A stretch of DNA of 64,000 nt from JAAXGX01 sp965203565 (GCA_965203565.1 OZ241896.1:1302001-1366000); one strand, 5' to 3'; positions 1 through 8,757 are shown, counted from the stretch's first letter. The notes: a model not told the origin generated them from the letters alone. A program made the numbers and translations.

Positions 1-76
1 TCCGCCAGCGTGAGGTGGTCCCGCATTTTTGGACAATCCGTTAAGGTGTATTCCAGAGCCTTGTGGAGGCGCTGGG

Positions 77-364
77 ATGACGACGAGACGCCGGCGGCGG
101 TTCACGGCGGAGTTCAAGAAGCGGGTGGCGCTCGCAGCGTTGCGGGGCGACCGCACGGTGCAGCAGATCGCGGCCCGGCACGAGGTGCATCCGAATCAGG
201 TGAGCCTCTGGAAGCGCCAGGCGGTCGACGGGTTGGGGGAGATCTTCGCCGACCGCAGGTCGTCCCGGCAGTCGGAGCACGCGACGACGATTCGGGATCT
301 GCACGCGAAGATCGGCGAGTTGACGGTGGAGCGGGATTTTTTTCTGCGCGGGTTCCCACGCTGA
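77..364 (+). CDS. IS3-family transposase OrfA (helix-turn-helix)
   Basis: This short basic protein of about 95 residues starts MTTRRRRRFTAEFKKRVAL, the usual opening of IS3 OrfA (HTH_Tnp_1 domain). The helix-turn-helix is visible as QQIAARHEVHPNQVSLWKR, followed by a leucine-zipper-like stretch (LHAKIGELTVERDF) that in this family mediates OrfA/OrfAB multimerisation. The start at 77 is chosen because it lies just inside the left terminal repeat and opens directly into the domain. The reading frame is left by -1 slippage at the T run at 337-343, giving the OrfAB transposase; unslipped translation ends at 364. OrfA alone normally binds the terminal repeats and restrains transposition. Confidence 0.88.
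   Translation: MTTRRRRRFTAEFKKRVALAALRGDRTVQQIAARHEVHPNQVSLWKRQAVDGLGEIFADRRSSRQSEHATTIRDLHAKIGELTVERDFFLRGFPR
337..343 (+). other. Probable programmed -1 frameshift site (T7 run)
   Basis: Seven consecutive T residues lie where orfA (frame of 77) and orfB (frame of 10, that is -1) overlap. Slippage here joins ELTVERDF of OrfA to the OrfB catalytic part, as is standard in the IS3 family. Confidence 0.75.
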
Positions 365-1197
365 GCCGCGCCGCGCGTCTGGAGCTGCTCGACCGCGCCG
401 GCGCGTTGAGCGTCAGCCGCCAATGCGCCTTGTTGCGGATCAGCCGCTCGTCGGTGTACTACCGGCCGCGGGGGGCAAGCGCGGAGCATCTGGCGTTGAT
501 GCGCCGCATGGACGCGCTGTCGCTGCGGCATCCGTTCTACGGCAGCCGGCAGATGACGCGCCACCTGCGGCGCGAGGGCAGGGCGGTCGGGCGTCGTCGG
601 GTGCGGCGCCTGATGCGCCGGATGGGGCTGGAGGCGCTCTACCGCCAGCCGCGCACGAGCCGGCCGCATCCGGACCATGCCGTCTATCCGTACCTGCTCG
701 GCGGCCTGACGATCGACCGCCCGAACCAAGTCTGGTGCGCGGACATCACCTATATTCCGCTGGCAGCCGGCTTCCTGTATCTGGTCGCCGTCATGGACTG
801 GGCGAGCCGGCACGTGCTGGCATGGCGGTTGTCGAACACGCTGGACGTCGACTTCTGCCTCGAGGCGCTGGAGGCGGCGCTTCGGACCGCTACGCCGGGC
901 ATCTTCAACACGGACCAGGGGGCGCAGTTCACGAGCGCGGCGTTCACCGGGCGGGTGCTCGCGGCCGGTGCGCGGTGCTCGATGGACGGCCGGGGGCGGT
1001 GTCTGGACAACGTCTTCATCGAGCGGCTGTGGCGGTCGCTGAAGTACGAAGCGGTGTATCTTCACGAGTTGCGCGACGGGTTCGCAGCCGAGCGGGTGAT
1101 TGCGGAGTGGATGCGGTTCTACAGCCACGTGCGTCCGCACTCGGCGTTGGGCGGACGCACGCCGGCCGAAGTGTATGGCGCGGAGCGGGCGGCGTGA
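337..1197 (+). CDS. IS3-family transposase OrfB, DDE integrase core
   Basis: This is the catalytic part of the OrfAB fusion, about 285 residues. It has the HTH_21-like region (YGSRQMTRHLRREG), then the rve integrase core with the DDE triad: D in WCADITY, D in FNTDQGAQFTS, and E in FIERLWRSLKYE. The C-terminal HVRPHSALGGRTPAEVY is typical of the family. No ATG or GTG lies in frame near the junction, so expression is expected through -1 frameshifting from orfA. The gene looks intact, so the element could still be mobile. The start given is the first codon after slippage, not an initiation codon. Confidence 0.9.
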   Translation, partial: FFSARVPTLSRAARLELLDRAGALSVSRQCALLRISRSSVYYRPRGASAEHLALMRRMDALSLRHPFYGSRQMTRHLRREGRAVGRRRVRRLMRRMGLEALYRQPRTSRPHPDHAVYPYLLGGLTIDRPNQVWCADITYIPLAAGFLYLVAVMDWASRHVLAWRLSNTLDVDFCLEALEAALRTATPGIFNTDQGAQFTSAAFTGRVLAAGARCSMDGRGRCLDNVFIERLWRSLKYEAVYLHELRDGFAAERVIAEWMRFYSHVRPHSALGGRTPAEVYGAERAA

Positions 1198-1764
1198 CCT
1201 GCCGAACAGCGAGACAGGGAGCTGCGGGCGTCGGCTGCCGGGCGCCTGTCTTGCCGGCGGCGGGGTTCGAACGGCCGTTGCCGTGCAGGGTGTTGCGGCT
1301 CGCGTCCCGGGCTGGCGCTGCCGGTGCGACGCGCAGACGAACGCGGACCTGCCGTGCCGTGGAACTTCCCTCGGCGCCGCGGGTCGTGGCTGCGGCCCCG
1401 GCCGGATCGGAGGGCGCAGCGTATCACCGCCGGGCGCTGTGGACCTGCCCGGCCTGTGGACGCCCGGTCCGCAACGGGCTGCATCCGCAGAGCGGGGACA
1501 CGGGCGCCCACAGTCCGTTGGAAATCTCGCGGGCGACCGCGGGCGATCGGGCCGGCGCCGAGGCCGCGAGATTCCCACAGTTCCACAGCGCTTCATTGTG
1601 GATTTACTCCCACGGAAAACCACGGCATGATCTGAACCCGAAAGCGTCAATCTGTCCGCAGAATCGGGGCAACCTCAGACGAAGAACACGAGGGCATGAT
1701 TCGCAACCGGAATACACCTTAATGAAGCCCTCGAATTGTCCAAACAACCGGGACCACCTCAGCG

Positions 1765-1944
1765 TTCCGCCAGCGATACGCGCGACTGCGCGAGAACGAT
1801 CGGTCGCCTGACGAGATCTTCGGGCATCTCCAACAATACGCCGGCACGGGCGACGATCCCCGACGGCAGGCCGCCGCGCTGGCCGTCCTGTCGTACTTCT
1901 TCGAGCAGTGCGACATCTTCGAGGATCCGGGAGACGAGCCATGA
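1765..1944 (+). pseudogene. ABC-3C effector/C-terminal component, 3' fragment cut by IS3
   Basis: Fifty-nine codons are open in the frame that ends TGA at 1942-1944. The product reads FRQRYARLRENDRSPDEIF, then LAVLSYFFEQCDIFEDPGDEP. The YFFEQCDIFE segment resembles the C-terminal domain of the effector component in ABC-three-component (ABC-3C) conflict systems. The stop overlaps the next start in an ATGA, so the gene was translationally coupled to the middle component. Only 10 bases of its upstream part (1-10) are in the window; without the element they read on as PAFRQRY. The IS3 copy separates this fragment from its N-terminus. The family assignment rests on a short segment and on the neighbours. 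Confidence 0.6.
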
Positions 1945-2186
1945 TTCTGCCGTCGAAGCACATGCGAGCCGACCGCGCGCTGATCGGCGTCGGCGCCGAG
2001 GTGCTCCGTATCCTCGGATCGCCGATGACGGTGTCGAAGCTCTGGGACGAGATCCGATCTCGCCGGTCCGCGGACGCCGCCAACCCGGTCGTCGACTATC
2101 GCTGGTTCGTGCTCGCGCTCGACCTGCTCTACTTGCTGCGGGCGATAGAGTTCGATCGGGGCGTGCTCCGCAGGGCGTCGTCATGA
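1941..2186 (+). CDS. ABC-3C system middle component (MC6-like)
   Basis: This small protein of 81 residues begins MILPSKHMRADRALIGVGAE and continues VLRILGSPMTVSKLWDE, then FVLALDLLYLLRAIEF. The pattern (MILP-KH-DRAL, a winged-helix-like body and a final LALDLLYxLxAIE) matches the ABC-three-component middle component 6 family as I know it. Its start overlaps the upstream stop (ATGA, 1941-1944) and its stop overlaps the ATPase start (ATGA, 2183-2186), so the three genes were tightly coupled. In ABC-3C systems the middle component is thought to link the SMC-like ATPase to the effector. It is intact here but orphaned, because both partners are broken. Confidence 0.78.
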   Translation: MILPSKHMRADRALIGVGAEVLRILGSPMTVSKLWDEIRSRRSADAANPVVDYRWFVLALDLLYLLRAIEFDRGVLRRASS

Positions 2187-2886
2187 TCCGGGAAGTGAGC
2201 AGCGACCGCGAGTCGTTCAAGACGCTGACGTTCGGTCCCGGACTCAACGTCGTCCTCGCCGACAAGAGCCGGGGCGCAAGCGACCGGCAGTCCCGCAACG
2301 GCGCCGGCAAGTCCAGCTTCGTGGAGCTGGTCCACTTTCTGTGCGGTGCGGACGCTCGGCCGGACAGCATCTTCCGGTCGGACGCCCTGGGGGACTGGAC
2401 CTTCCGCGCGTCCCTGGACGTCGGCGGAACGTCCTGTTCGGTCTCTCGAAGCGGCCGCGCCCCGGGGCGTGTTCACGTCGCCGGCGCCATCGACGACGGG
2501 TCGCTGGCGTCGGATCACGGCTCGCCGCTGCTTCAGGAAGAACCGGATTCCGCGGCCGCGTCGGCTTTCCCGAACGAACGGTGGAAACGCGTTCTCGGCG
2601 CCCGTTGGTTCGGACTGCCGTCTGACGACGGCGACGACGCCGAACGGTTTCGGCCGATGTTCCGCTCGCTGTTCTCGTTCGTGGCCCGGCGCCAGGAGAG
2701 CGGGGGCTTCCAGAATCCGGTGCAGCATTCGACGATGCAGCAGTTGTGGGACCGGCAGGTGGCGGTCTGCTACCTCGTCGGTCTCGACTGGACGATCCCC
2801 GGCCGTTTTCAGGAACTGCGGGAGAAGGAGAAGGCATCGAAGGAGCTGCGCAAGGTCGCGCGTTCGGGCGAGCTGGGACGCTATTT

Positions 2887-4529
2887 GAATCTCCTCAAAT
2901 GCGTGTGGGTAGGGGTGGCGCCAGTTCGATGCCTCCGCAGCAGAGGAACAGCATCGAGATGAGCGCACCGGGAGAGTGGAATCCGTATGCGCGCCGCGCA
3001 ATCACCCGCAGCTTGTTGTTGATGCCCTCCACCGGTCCGTTCGTCATCCGGGTGTCGAGATAGGCCAGGATGCCTTCCGCGTGTTTGCGAATCGTGCGCC
3101 CCAGTTTCACGAACGGCGCCAAGCGGGACCGTGCAGCCCACTCCAGCCACTCATCGAGCAGCGCCGGCGCCTCTTCGGGCGGCGCTTGACCCAGAATCGT
3201 CGCCAGGTACTCCTTCAGTTCGTAGGCCCGGTCCAGCGCCCGGTTCGCACGACGCAGCCTCTCCAGACGCCGGGCCTCGCCGGGCTTCAGCCGCGCCGGG
3301 TGCTTCAGCAACGCGTAGCGCGTCCCCCGCAGCGCCTTCGCCTGCTCGAGGTCCGGACGACGCTGCTCCGCGCGGCGCACCGCGTCCACCGCATCGGCGG
3401 CCAGCCGTTCGACGTGAAACCGGTCGAACACCACCCGCGCGTGCGGAACCCACTCCCGCAACGCCTTCCGCCAGCTCGACGCCAAGTCCGCCGTCACCAA
3501 CGCGATCCGCGCGCATCCGGCCGGCCCCAACTGCTCGAAGAAAGCCCCCAACGTTTCCGCGCTGCGCCCCTTCCCCGCCCAGACCACACGGCGCTCGTCA
3601 TGATCCACCACGATCGTCAGATAGCGGTGACGTTTCCGATAGCTGAACTCGTCAATGCCGATCCGCCGCAGATGCGCGAACCGCCCCCGGTCCAGCCGTC
3701 GAGCCACGACCCGTTCCACGATGCGGCCCACCGTCACCCACGAGATCCCCAGCAGGCGGCTCACCGCCGTGCGGTCCGTCACCTGCGACAGATACGCCGC
3801 CAACTCCTCGAACCCCGACGTGAACGCGCTGGCCCCGCTTGCCCACGGTACCCGCTCCACCTTCACCCCGCACCGCGGGCACGACACCCGCCACGGCGCA
3901 TACCGCAGACACGCCGGCATCCGGCCCCACGACAGATGCCGCCACGTGCGAACCGGCTGCCGGTCATACCGCGGCGCCCGCTGCCCGCACGCGCCGCACC
4001 GGGAACGCCGCCACGACGGCGACACCGACACCGTCAACGGCCCGTCGGCGGGAAGCTCCACCGCCTGGACGTACATCTGCGTGACACCCAACAGCCGCCG
4101 TAGTACTGTAGTCAGACGCATGGGGCGCTCCTCCTCGCGGGTCGTGGTCGTGCACACCCATGAGACCAGGAAGCCCCGTGCGTTTGCAACCGCTTCGGCC
4201 GAGCACGGCGACGCACGCCGCGCCGACCACATCCCGACCCCGGCCGGCCGACCGACGCCAACGGCCCGCGCCGGCCGCAGGGGCGTGGACGGTCGGGACG
4301 CCCCGTCCAGGCCGGGCCGCAAGGCCCATAACTGCTGTCTGAGCGGAGGGACGGACGGGGTGTCACCCGAAGGGCCGGAGCGCAGCGGAGGACGCGCGAA
4401 GCGCGTTGACACGCCGGCCGGCCCGCAGCTACTCCGCCGCGACCTGCCCCGAGGTCGCCCGGGCTGTCGACGCCACGCCTCGACCCGGCGACCACCGCTC
4501 AATTTACCCACACGCGTTTCAGGAGAGCC
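2887..4529 (-). mobile_element. ISL3-family insertion sequence with 8-bp target duplication
   Basis: The element is 1643 bp. Its 25-bp terminal repeats match at about 21 positions: the left end has GCGTGTGGGTA at 2901-2911, and the right end has the inverse TACCCACACGC at 4505-4515. It is flanked by the exact 8-bp direct repeat CGCTATTT (2879-2886 and 4530-4537), the duplication length known for ISL3. It carries one transposase gene on the minus strand. Between the transposase start and the right end (4122-4505) I see no gene, only a GC-rich leader. The high repeat quality and the intact transposase suggest a fairly recent insertion. Confidence 0.92.
2895..4121 (-). CDS. ISL3-family transposase
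   Basis: The protein has 408 residues. The start MRLTTVLRRLLG at 4121 is preceded by GAGGAGG at good spacing. The N-terminus has a zinc-ribbon (CGACGQRAPRYDRQ and later CPRCGVKVERVPW), then the helix-turn-helix (VSRLLGISWVTVGRIVERV). The DDE_Tnp_ISL3 core has IGIDEFSYRKRHRYLTIVVD, VTADLASSWRKALREW, FDRFHV, and the C-terminal RMTNGPVEGINNKLRVIARRAYGF. These are the standard ISL3 signatures, and the length is normal for the family. The stop lies 8 bp inside the left terminal repeat. Confidence 0.93.
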   Translation of the reverse strand: MRLTTVLRRLLGVTQMYVQAVELPADGPLTVSVSPSWRRSRCGACGQRAPRYDRQPVRTWRHLSWGRMPACLRYAPWRVSCPRCGVKVERVPWASGASAFTSGFEELAAYLSQVTDRTAVSRLLGISWVTVGRIVERVVARRLDRGRFAHLRRIGIDEFSYRKRHRYLTIVVDHDERRVVWAGKGRSAETLGAFFEQLGPAGCARIALVTADLASSWRKALREWVPHARVVFDRFHVERLAADAVDAVRRAEQRRPDLEQAKALRGTRYALLKHPARLKPGEARRLERLRRANRALDRAYELKEYLATILGQAPPEEAPALLDEWLEWAARSRLAPFVKLGRTIRKHAEGILAYLDTRMTNGPVEGINNKLRVIARRAYGFHSPGALISMLFLCCGGIELAPPLPTRI

Positions 4530-5551
4530 CGCTATTTCGGCAATGCTGCCGAGCTGCGTACCCGGCTTACCATCGCCGAGGATCGCGCGGCCCGCCTGCG
4601 CGCCCGGATCGACGCCTTTCGCGTCGTGCCGGAGTACCAGGATCTGGAGCGCGAGGCCAGCGACGTCACCGGCCGTATCGACGATCTGAACGTCGAGAAC
4701 GTCGTCGACCACGATCTGATTCGCGAGTTGCGAGCGTCACTGGCGACGGAGCACGCGCCGGAGTCCCGGGACCTGGAGAAGGTGTACCGCGAAGCCGGCG
4801 TCGTGCTGCCCGACCTGCCCCGCCGCAGGCTCGAAGCGGTCGAGCGGTTCCATCGAGCCGTCATCGAGAACCGGCGCGCGCACCTGGGCGGCGAGATCGA
4901 GAGCGCGGAGCGGCGCATCGCCGAGCGGGATCGGAAGAAGAACGAACTGGACCGGCGGCGCACCGAGATCATGGGGTTGCTGAAGTCGGGCGGCGCGCTG
5001 GAGCATTACACCCGCATGCGCGAAGAGCTCGGACGAGTGGAAGCCGAGGTCGAGATGCTGCGCGAGCGCCGCGGCACGATCGAGCGCCTCGACAGCGCGA
5101 AGACCGATCTGGAACTGGAGCGCACCGGTCTGGTGAAGGCCCTGCGGGACGACGTCCACGAGCGCGAGTCTATCGTCCGTGAAGTCATCCTGGGCTTCGA
5201 AGCGCTGTCGCACTCGCTCTATGAACAGGCCGGGAGCCTGACGATCTCCGATACGCCGAACGGCCCGCAATTCGAAGTGCACATCGCGTCGGAGCGGAGC
5301 AAGGGGATCACGAACATGCAGATCTTCTGCTTCGATCTCATGCTGGCGGAGATATGCGCCAGACGCGCCCGGTGGCCGGGATTCCTGATTCACGACAGCC
5401 ATCTCTTCGACGGCGTCGACGAGCGCCAGATCGCCAAGGCGCTCCAGATCGGGGCGCAACGCGCGGAAGGCGCGGGCTTCCAGTACATCGTGACGATGAA
5501 CTCCGATTCCGTGCCGACGGAAGGGTTCACGGAGGGATTCGACGTGCAGGA

Positions 5552-6130
5552 TCACTTCGTCGAAACCAGGTTGACCGACGCGACGGAGACCGGGGGCCTG
5601 TTCGGCATCCGGTTCGATTGAGGCCGTCCGCAATCCAGGGCATTGAAGACGGCGTCGTCGAGACGTGGCCCGAGTGCGGTCCGGACGTTTCGCTGCGCAA
5701 GCACGTCCACCGTGCATCCGACGGCGAGGTTCGGGAAGCGCGCGGCGCAGATCCGGACGGCCTTGCGCTCGTCGATGAGGGCGATCGCATCCCGCTCGAC
5801 GGCGCAGGCGATGGTGGCCGCTTCGCCGTCATCGAGGGTTTCGGCGGCCGGCCCGCTGACGAGGCTCGCGAAGTGGGGCATGCCCGCGTTCCCGAGCCGC
5901 ACCTGCTCGACGAGGCGCCGGGCGATCAATGCGGAAAGCGCGTCGGCGTCCCCATGCCCCGTGCGTCGCCCCGCCTGCAACTCGAAGGCTACGTCGACGA
6001 CGACGACGCACCGGTTGGGCAGTGCGCGCAGGATCGCCCCGGCGTATCCGGTGGCGTTCAGGTTGATGATGACGCTCGTGTCGGCGACGACGGGAGCCGT
6101 GCGTTCATCGAGGCAGCTTCGGCAGCCCAT
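5552..6130 (-). CDS. PIN-domain nuclease, probable toxin partner of the HTH-ImmA protein
   Basis: The protein has 192 residues. Near the N-terminus VVADTSVIINLNATGYAGAI gives the first PIN aspartate and the conserved DTSVxIxL pattern. Later LDDGEAATIACA supplies the acidic E, and ALIDERKAVRI supplies the second D with the typical DERxAR-like tail. PIN domains are Mg-dependent ribonucleases and are the commonest class of VapC-like toxins. The start at 6130 overlaps the end of the upstream HTH-protease gene by 26 bp, so the pair is one transcription unit. The 3' end overlaps the convergent DUF2326 gene by about 70 bp. The target RNA cannot be inferred. Confidence 0.8.
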   Translation of the reverse strand: MGCRSCLDERTAPVVADTSVIINLNATGYAGAILRALPNRCVVVVDVAFELQAGRRTGHGDADALSALIARRLVEQVRLGNAGMPHFASLVSGPAAETLDDGEAATIACAVERDAIALIDERKAVRICAARFPNLAVGCTVDVLAQRNVRTALGPRLDDAVFNALDCGRPQSNRMPNRPPVSVASVNLVSTK

Positions 6131-7280
6131 CCGTGTCGTTCTCGTCGTCGTCGGCGGCGTCCAGGACCCCGCGCAGTGCGATGCGATCGAGACGCAGCAA
6201 CCGGGCGAGTTGTCCCTCGCTCAGCAACTCCCGGCGCCGGGCCTCGGCGGCCAGAAGGCCGAGACGGAGAGACACCGGATGCGCCGCCGCGCCGGCGTCC
6301 GCTTCGGCGGCCGGTTCACGCAGGACGCCGCGCGCCTGCTTCTCGGTGATTTCGCCGTTGGCCGCGAACCAGTCCCACGTGCCGGGCCTGGCGAGTTCAA
6401 GCTCTTCCAACCGGCGGACCAGCGCCTCGCGCGACACCCCGAACGCATGCGCCAGCAGGATGACGTGGCGTCGCGTCAGGCGGGATGCGCCCGCCGTGAC
6501 GTCCTGGAACCGGTGCGTGACGGCTCGCGCCGGCGTCAGGAAGGCGCGTGCGAAGGCGTCGGCGTACCGTTCCGCGCGCGAATCCTCGCGCCGGTCGGAG
6601 CGGCATACGTCCGGCGTCCGCCGGCTGGACGTCAGGTGTCCAAGTTCATGTGCGGCGGTCTGCGCGCGCCGCGCGCGCGGGTGATTGGCGTTCAGCAGGA
6701 TGCACGCGCCGACGGCGTCGTCGTAGGCGAACAACCCGGACACCCGGCCGTCGAGCGGCCGCACGTGGACGCGGACGCCGAGGTCGAGTTCCAGGAGGCC
6801 CACGACGTCGGGGATCGGCGCCAGCCCCAATCCGAGCCACTGTCTGAGATCGGTCGCATCGTTCTCCGCCTGCAGGCGAACGGCGCCGGGCAGCAACGGC
6901 CTCGCCGGCGGATAGTTGCGGGCGCGCACGACGCCGAGCAGGTTCTCGAGCTCCGCTTCGGCGCGGACGAGGTCCGTCAGGAGGCGCGCCGCCCGGTCGG
7001 CCAACTCGTCGCCCGCGGTCGAGAGCTTTCGGAAACGCGGGACGAGATCGACGTGCGCCGCCTCGCGGCGCAGCACCGCATTGACCGAAGTACCGTACAG
7101 GCGGGCCAGTTGCTGGAGCTCTCCGGTCCGAACGCGTCGTCGCCCCTGCTCCATGGCGATCAGCGTCGTCCGCGCGACGCGCAGTCCGGCCGCTGCGTCG
7201 GCCTGCGTCAGGCCGGCCGCTTCGCGCGCTCCGCGCAGGCGGGCGCCCACGTCGACGGCGTCGGTGTCCTGTGCCACCAT
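6105..7280 (-). CDS. XRE-family HTH / ImmA-IrrE metallopeptidase, antitoxin-type regulator
   Basis: The protein has 391 residues from the ATG at 7280, preceded by GAGG at normal spacing; a longer upstream frame to 7334 lacks such a site. Residues 10-65 form an XRE helix-turn-helix (GLTQADAAAGLRVARTTLIAMEQG). Residues 205-250 carry the zinc-peptidase motif HELGH (211-215) with a downstream RAERYADAFARAFLTP that supplies the third ligand. This is the COG2856 architecture. In known relatives (phage ImmA, ICEBs1) the protease domain cleaves the repressor. Paired with a PIN nuclease it forms a type II toxin-antitoxin-like module. The promoter just upstream contains a palindrome, so autoregulation is likely. 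Confidence 0.85.
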   Translation of the reverse strand: MVAQDTDAVDVGARLRGAREAAGLTQADAAAGLRVARTTLIAMEQGRRRVRTGELQQLARLYGTSVNAVLRREAAHVDLVPRFRKLSTAGDELADRAARLLTDLVRAEAELENLLGVVRARNYPPARPLLPGAVRLQAENDATDLRQWLGLGLAPIPDVVGLLELDLGVRVHVRPLDGRVSGLFAYDDAVGACILLNANHPRARRAQTAAHELGHLTSSRRTPDVCRSDRREDSRAERYADAFARAFLTPARAVTHRFQDVTAGASRLTRRHVILLAHAFGVSREALVRRLEELELARPGTWDWFAANGEITEKQARGVLREPAAEADAGAAAHPVSLRLGLLAAEARRRELLSEGQLARLLRLDRIALRGVLDAADDDENDTDGLPKLPR

Positions 7281-7359
7281 TTCAGTGTCCTCGCGCAATC
7301 CACTGCGCCACGAACGATCGTGTGTGGCCGTCACTCACTTTGCATCTCGGATGTCAGAA

Positions 7360-7388
7360 AATTTACTCATGAGTTAAAACATTGTCAA
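7360..7388 (-). promoter_or_regulatory. Sigma70-type promoter overlapping a palindromic operator
   Basis: On the minus strand there is a perfect -35 TTGACA (7383-7388), a 17-bp spacer and TAAATT (7360-7365). The spacer and -10 are covered by the palindrome ACTCATGAGT (7365-7374), itself inside a longer near-palindrome with AT flanks. It lies about 80 bp upstream of the HTH-protease start. A repressor bound here would block polymerase, so negative autoregulation of the HTH/PIN pair is the simple reading. Confidence 0.72.
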
Positions 7389-7589
7389 ATCCTGCGGAGG
7401 CGGTCAGACTGCGGCGGCTGATCGTCGAGTTGATCGGCAGGGAGGCTGCGGGGGACCTGCCGGCGCCGCGGTGAAGTCGTCGTCAGCCGGGATGGGAAGC
7501 GGGTGGTGCTCGAAGCGTCGGACGGGTGGCCGCCGGGGATCGACGGGTGGGTGTGGACGTCGCCCACGCCGCCGACGGGTGACGCTGGC

Positions 7590-7653
7590 CGCCTTGTCAG
7601 GCGGGCGCCTTGCCGCTCTCGATGCAGCCGCCGGGGCTGCGCCACGGGCTGCT
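7590..7653. repeat. Dispersed repeat, copy a (ends CCACGGGCTG)
   Basis: This element of about 62 bp recurs at 31771-31831 (inverted) and 43418-43479. Shared blocks are CAGCCCGTGG at one end, a central GCCGAGAGCGGC-like part, and GGCGCCCGCCTGA near the other end. Here it abuts the stop codon of the TonB-receptor fragment. The CAGCCCGTGG end is shared with the right end of the IS1182-like element at 33417, so these may be non-autonomous relatives or solo ends. The stretch 7389-7589 next to it has no gene I can support. Confidence 0.6.
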
Positions 7654-8757
7654 AGCGGAATGAGAACGCAGTGGTCAACAGCAGCTGCCGGGGAGCGCCG
7701 GGTTCGGCGAACTCGGCGCGGGACCGGTCGCCGTTCCAGTAGTACTCCGCGTTGAAAAGGTTGTGGGCCGACAGCGTGATCCGGGTCGGCCCCATGCGCC
7801 ACGACACGGCGGCGTCCAGCAGCGTGTACGGATCGAGCTGGAAGGTGTTGCCCTGATCGATCATCACGTCGCCGACGTGCTTGACGTCGACCCGGACGTT
7901 GAGCCTCGGAACGGGCGTGAACGTCACCCCCCCGTTGACGACCCGGTCCGGTGAGATCGGCAGGCGGTTCCCGGTCAGGTCGGTGTCGCCGCCCGCCTGT
8001 TCGATCACGAACTCGCCGAAGCAGTTCCGGTAGAGGGCGGCGTTGACGTACGCGGACACCCGCTGCGTCGGCGTCCACCGCGCCCCCAGCTCCACCCCCT
8101 TGTACCGGTGCTCGCCGGCGTTGGTGGGAATGAAGAACGGTCCCTGGCGAACGGAGTGGACGATGCCGTCCCGCCGCATGTGGAACCACGTTCCCTCGAA
8201 CGCGACCCGCCCGCCGAGGACGCTGCTCTTCACGCCGACCTCGTAGTTGTCGATCTCCTCCGGGTTGAGGTCTATCGCGTCGTCGCCGGGCCGCAGGCCG
8301 CTCGGGCGCCGCGGCGGGAGGAACGCCCGGGAGTACTGTCCGTAGAGGTTCACGTCGGCGCGCGCGTCGTCCGGCAGCAGCTTGACGGTGGCGCTGAGCT
8401 TCGGGCTGAACGCGTCGAAGACGTCCTCCACCACCGGCATGCCGTCCCGGAACGTCAGCGTGTTCTCGAGGTCCAGCCGGTCGTAGCGTCCGCCGGCGGT
8501 CAGAATCAGGCGGCTCGTCGGCTCGATGCTGAACTGGCCGAAGACGCCGGCGACGCCGACGTGGTAGTCGTTCCCCCCGAACCGGAAGAACTCCCAGTCG
8601 GCCTTGGGCGGGTGCTCCGGATCGAGGTAGTCGAGCGGCCAGCCGAACGTGTCGGCGTCGGTGTAAATCAGGTTGCCGGCCCCGTATCCGCTGGTCCACT
8701 CGTACGATCCGCCGGCCATGAACGACATCGCCACCGCGCCGACCGAGAAGTCGCTCT
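7652..8757 (-). pseudogene. TonB-dependent receptor, C-terminal barrel fragment
   Basis: About 368 codons of outer-membrane beta-barrel remain. They include strands with WTPTQRVSAYVNAALYRNCF, the typical late motif DAAVSWRMGPTRITLSAHNLFNAEYY, and an aromatic C-terminus ending TTAFSFR. This is the distal half of a siderophore- or vitamin-type receptor (TonB_dep_Rec barrel). The N-terminal signal peptide, TonB box and plug domain are missing. Coding similarity stops near 8757, exactly where a 25-bp sequence (8758-8782) that also occurs at 31792-31816 begins, so the truncation coincides with a dispersed repeat. The surviving ORF has internal ATGs but no plausible export signal, so it is a relic. 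Confidence 0.82.

Larger units (their letters stand above)
11..1761 (+). mobile_element. IS3-family insertion sequence, complete
   Basis: The ends form an imperfect inverted repeat. It starts TGAGGTGGTCCCG at 11 and matches the reverse complement of the end at 1761; a second matching block (TTAAGGTGTATTCC) lies further in at 41-54 and 1709-1722. The flanking trinucleotide GCG (8-10 and 1762-1764) fits the 3-5 bp target duplication known for the family. The element carries orfA and orfB in overlapping frames. At 1751 bp it is longer than the usual 1.2-1.5 kb, because about 500 bp lie between the orfB stop (1197) and the right end. That tail has no convincing gene. One frame there has GC-rich third positions and a CPACG zinc-ribbon-like motif near 1443-1457, but no clear start. 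The element interrupts the effector gene of an ABC-3C-type operon. Confidence 0.9.
2183..5621 (+). pseudogene. DUF2326 coiled-coil ABC ATPase (ABC-3C), split by ISL3 element
   Basis: The two exon-like parts are 2183-2886 and 4538-5621. Joined across the element, with one target copy removed, they give one continuous 595-residue frame reading through GRYFGNAAELRTRL. The N-terminus has an ABC/SMC-type Walker A (RNGAGKSS, residues 38-45). The middle is a long coiled coil with repeated ER/AER/LER heptads. The C-terminus has FLIHDSHLFDGVDERQIAKAL, the Walker B/D-loop region characteristic of DUF2326 (YydD-like) proteins. In ABC-3C systems this is the SMC-like sensor ATPase. The insertion falls at codon 235, just before the coiled coil, so the ATPase cannot be made as one chain. 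It converges with and overlaps the PIN gene by about 70 bp at the 3' end. Confidence 0.85.

Noticed and set aside
196..1650. 484-codon minus-strand ORF across the IS3 element
   Set aside because: It is antisense to the DDE transposase, has no domain pattern, and starts and ends arbitrarily within the element.
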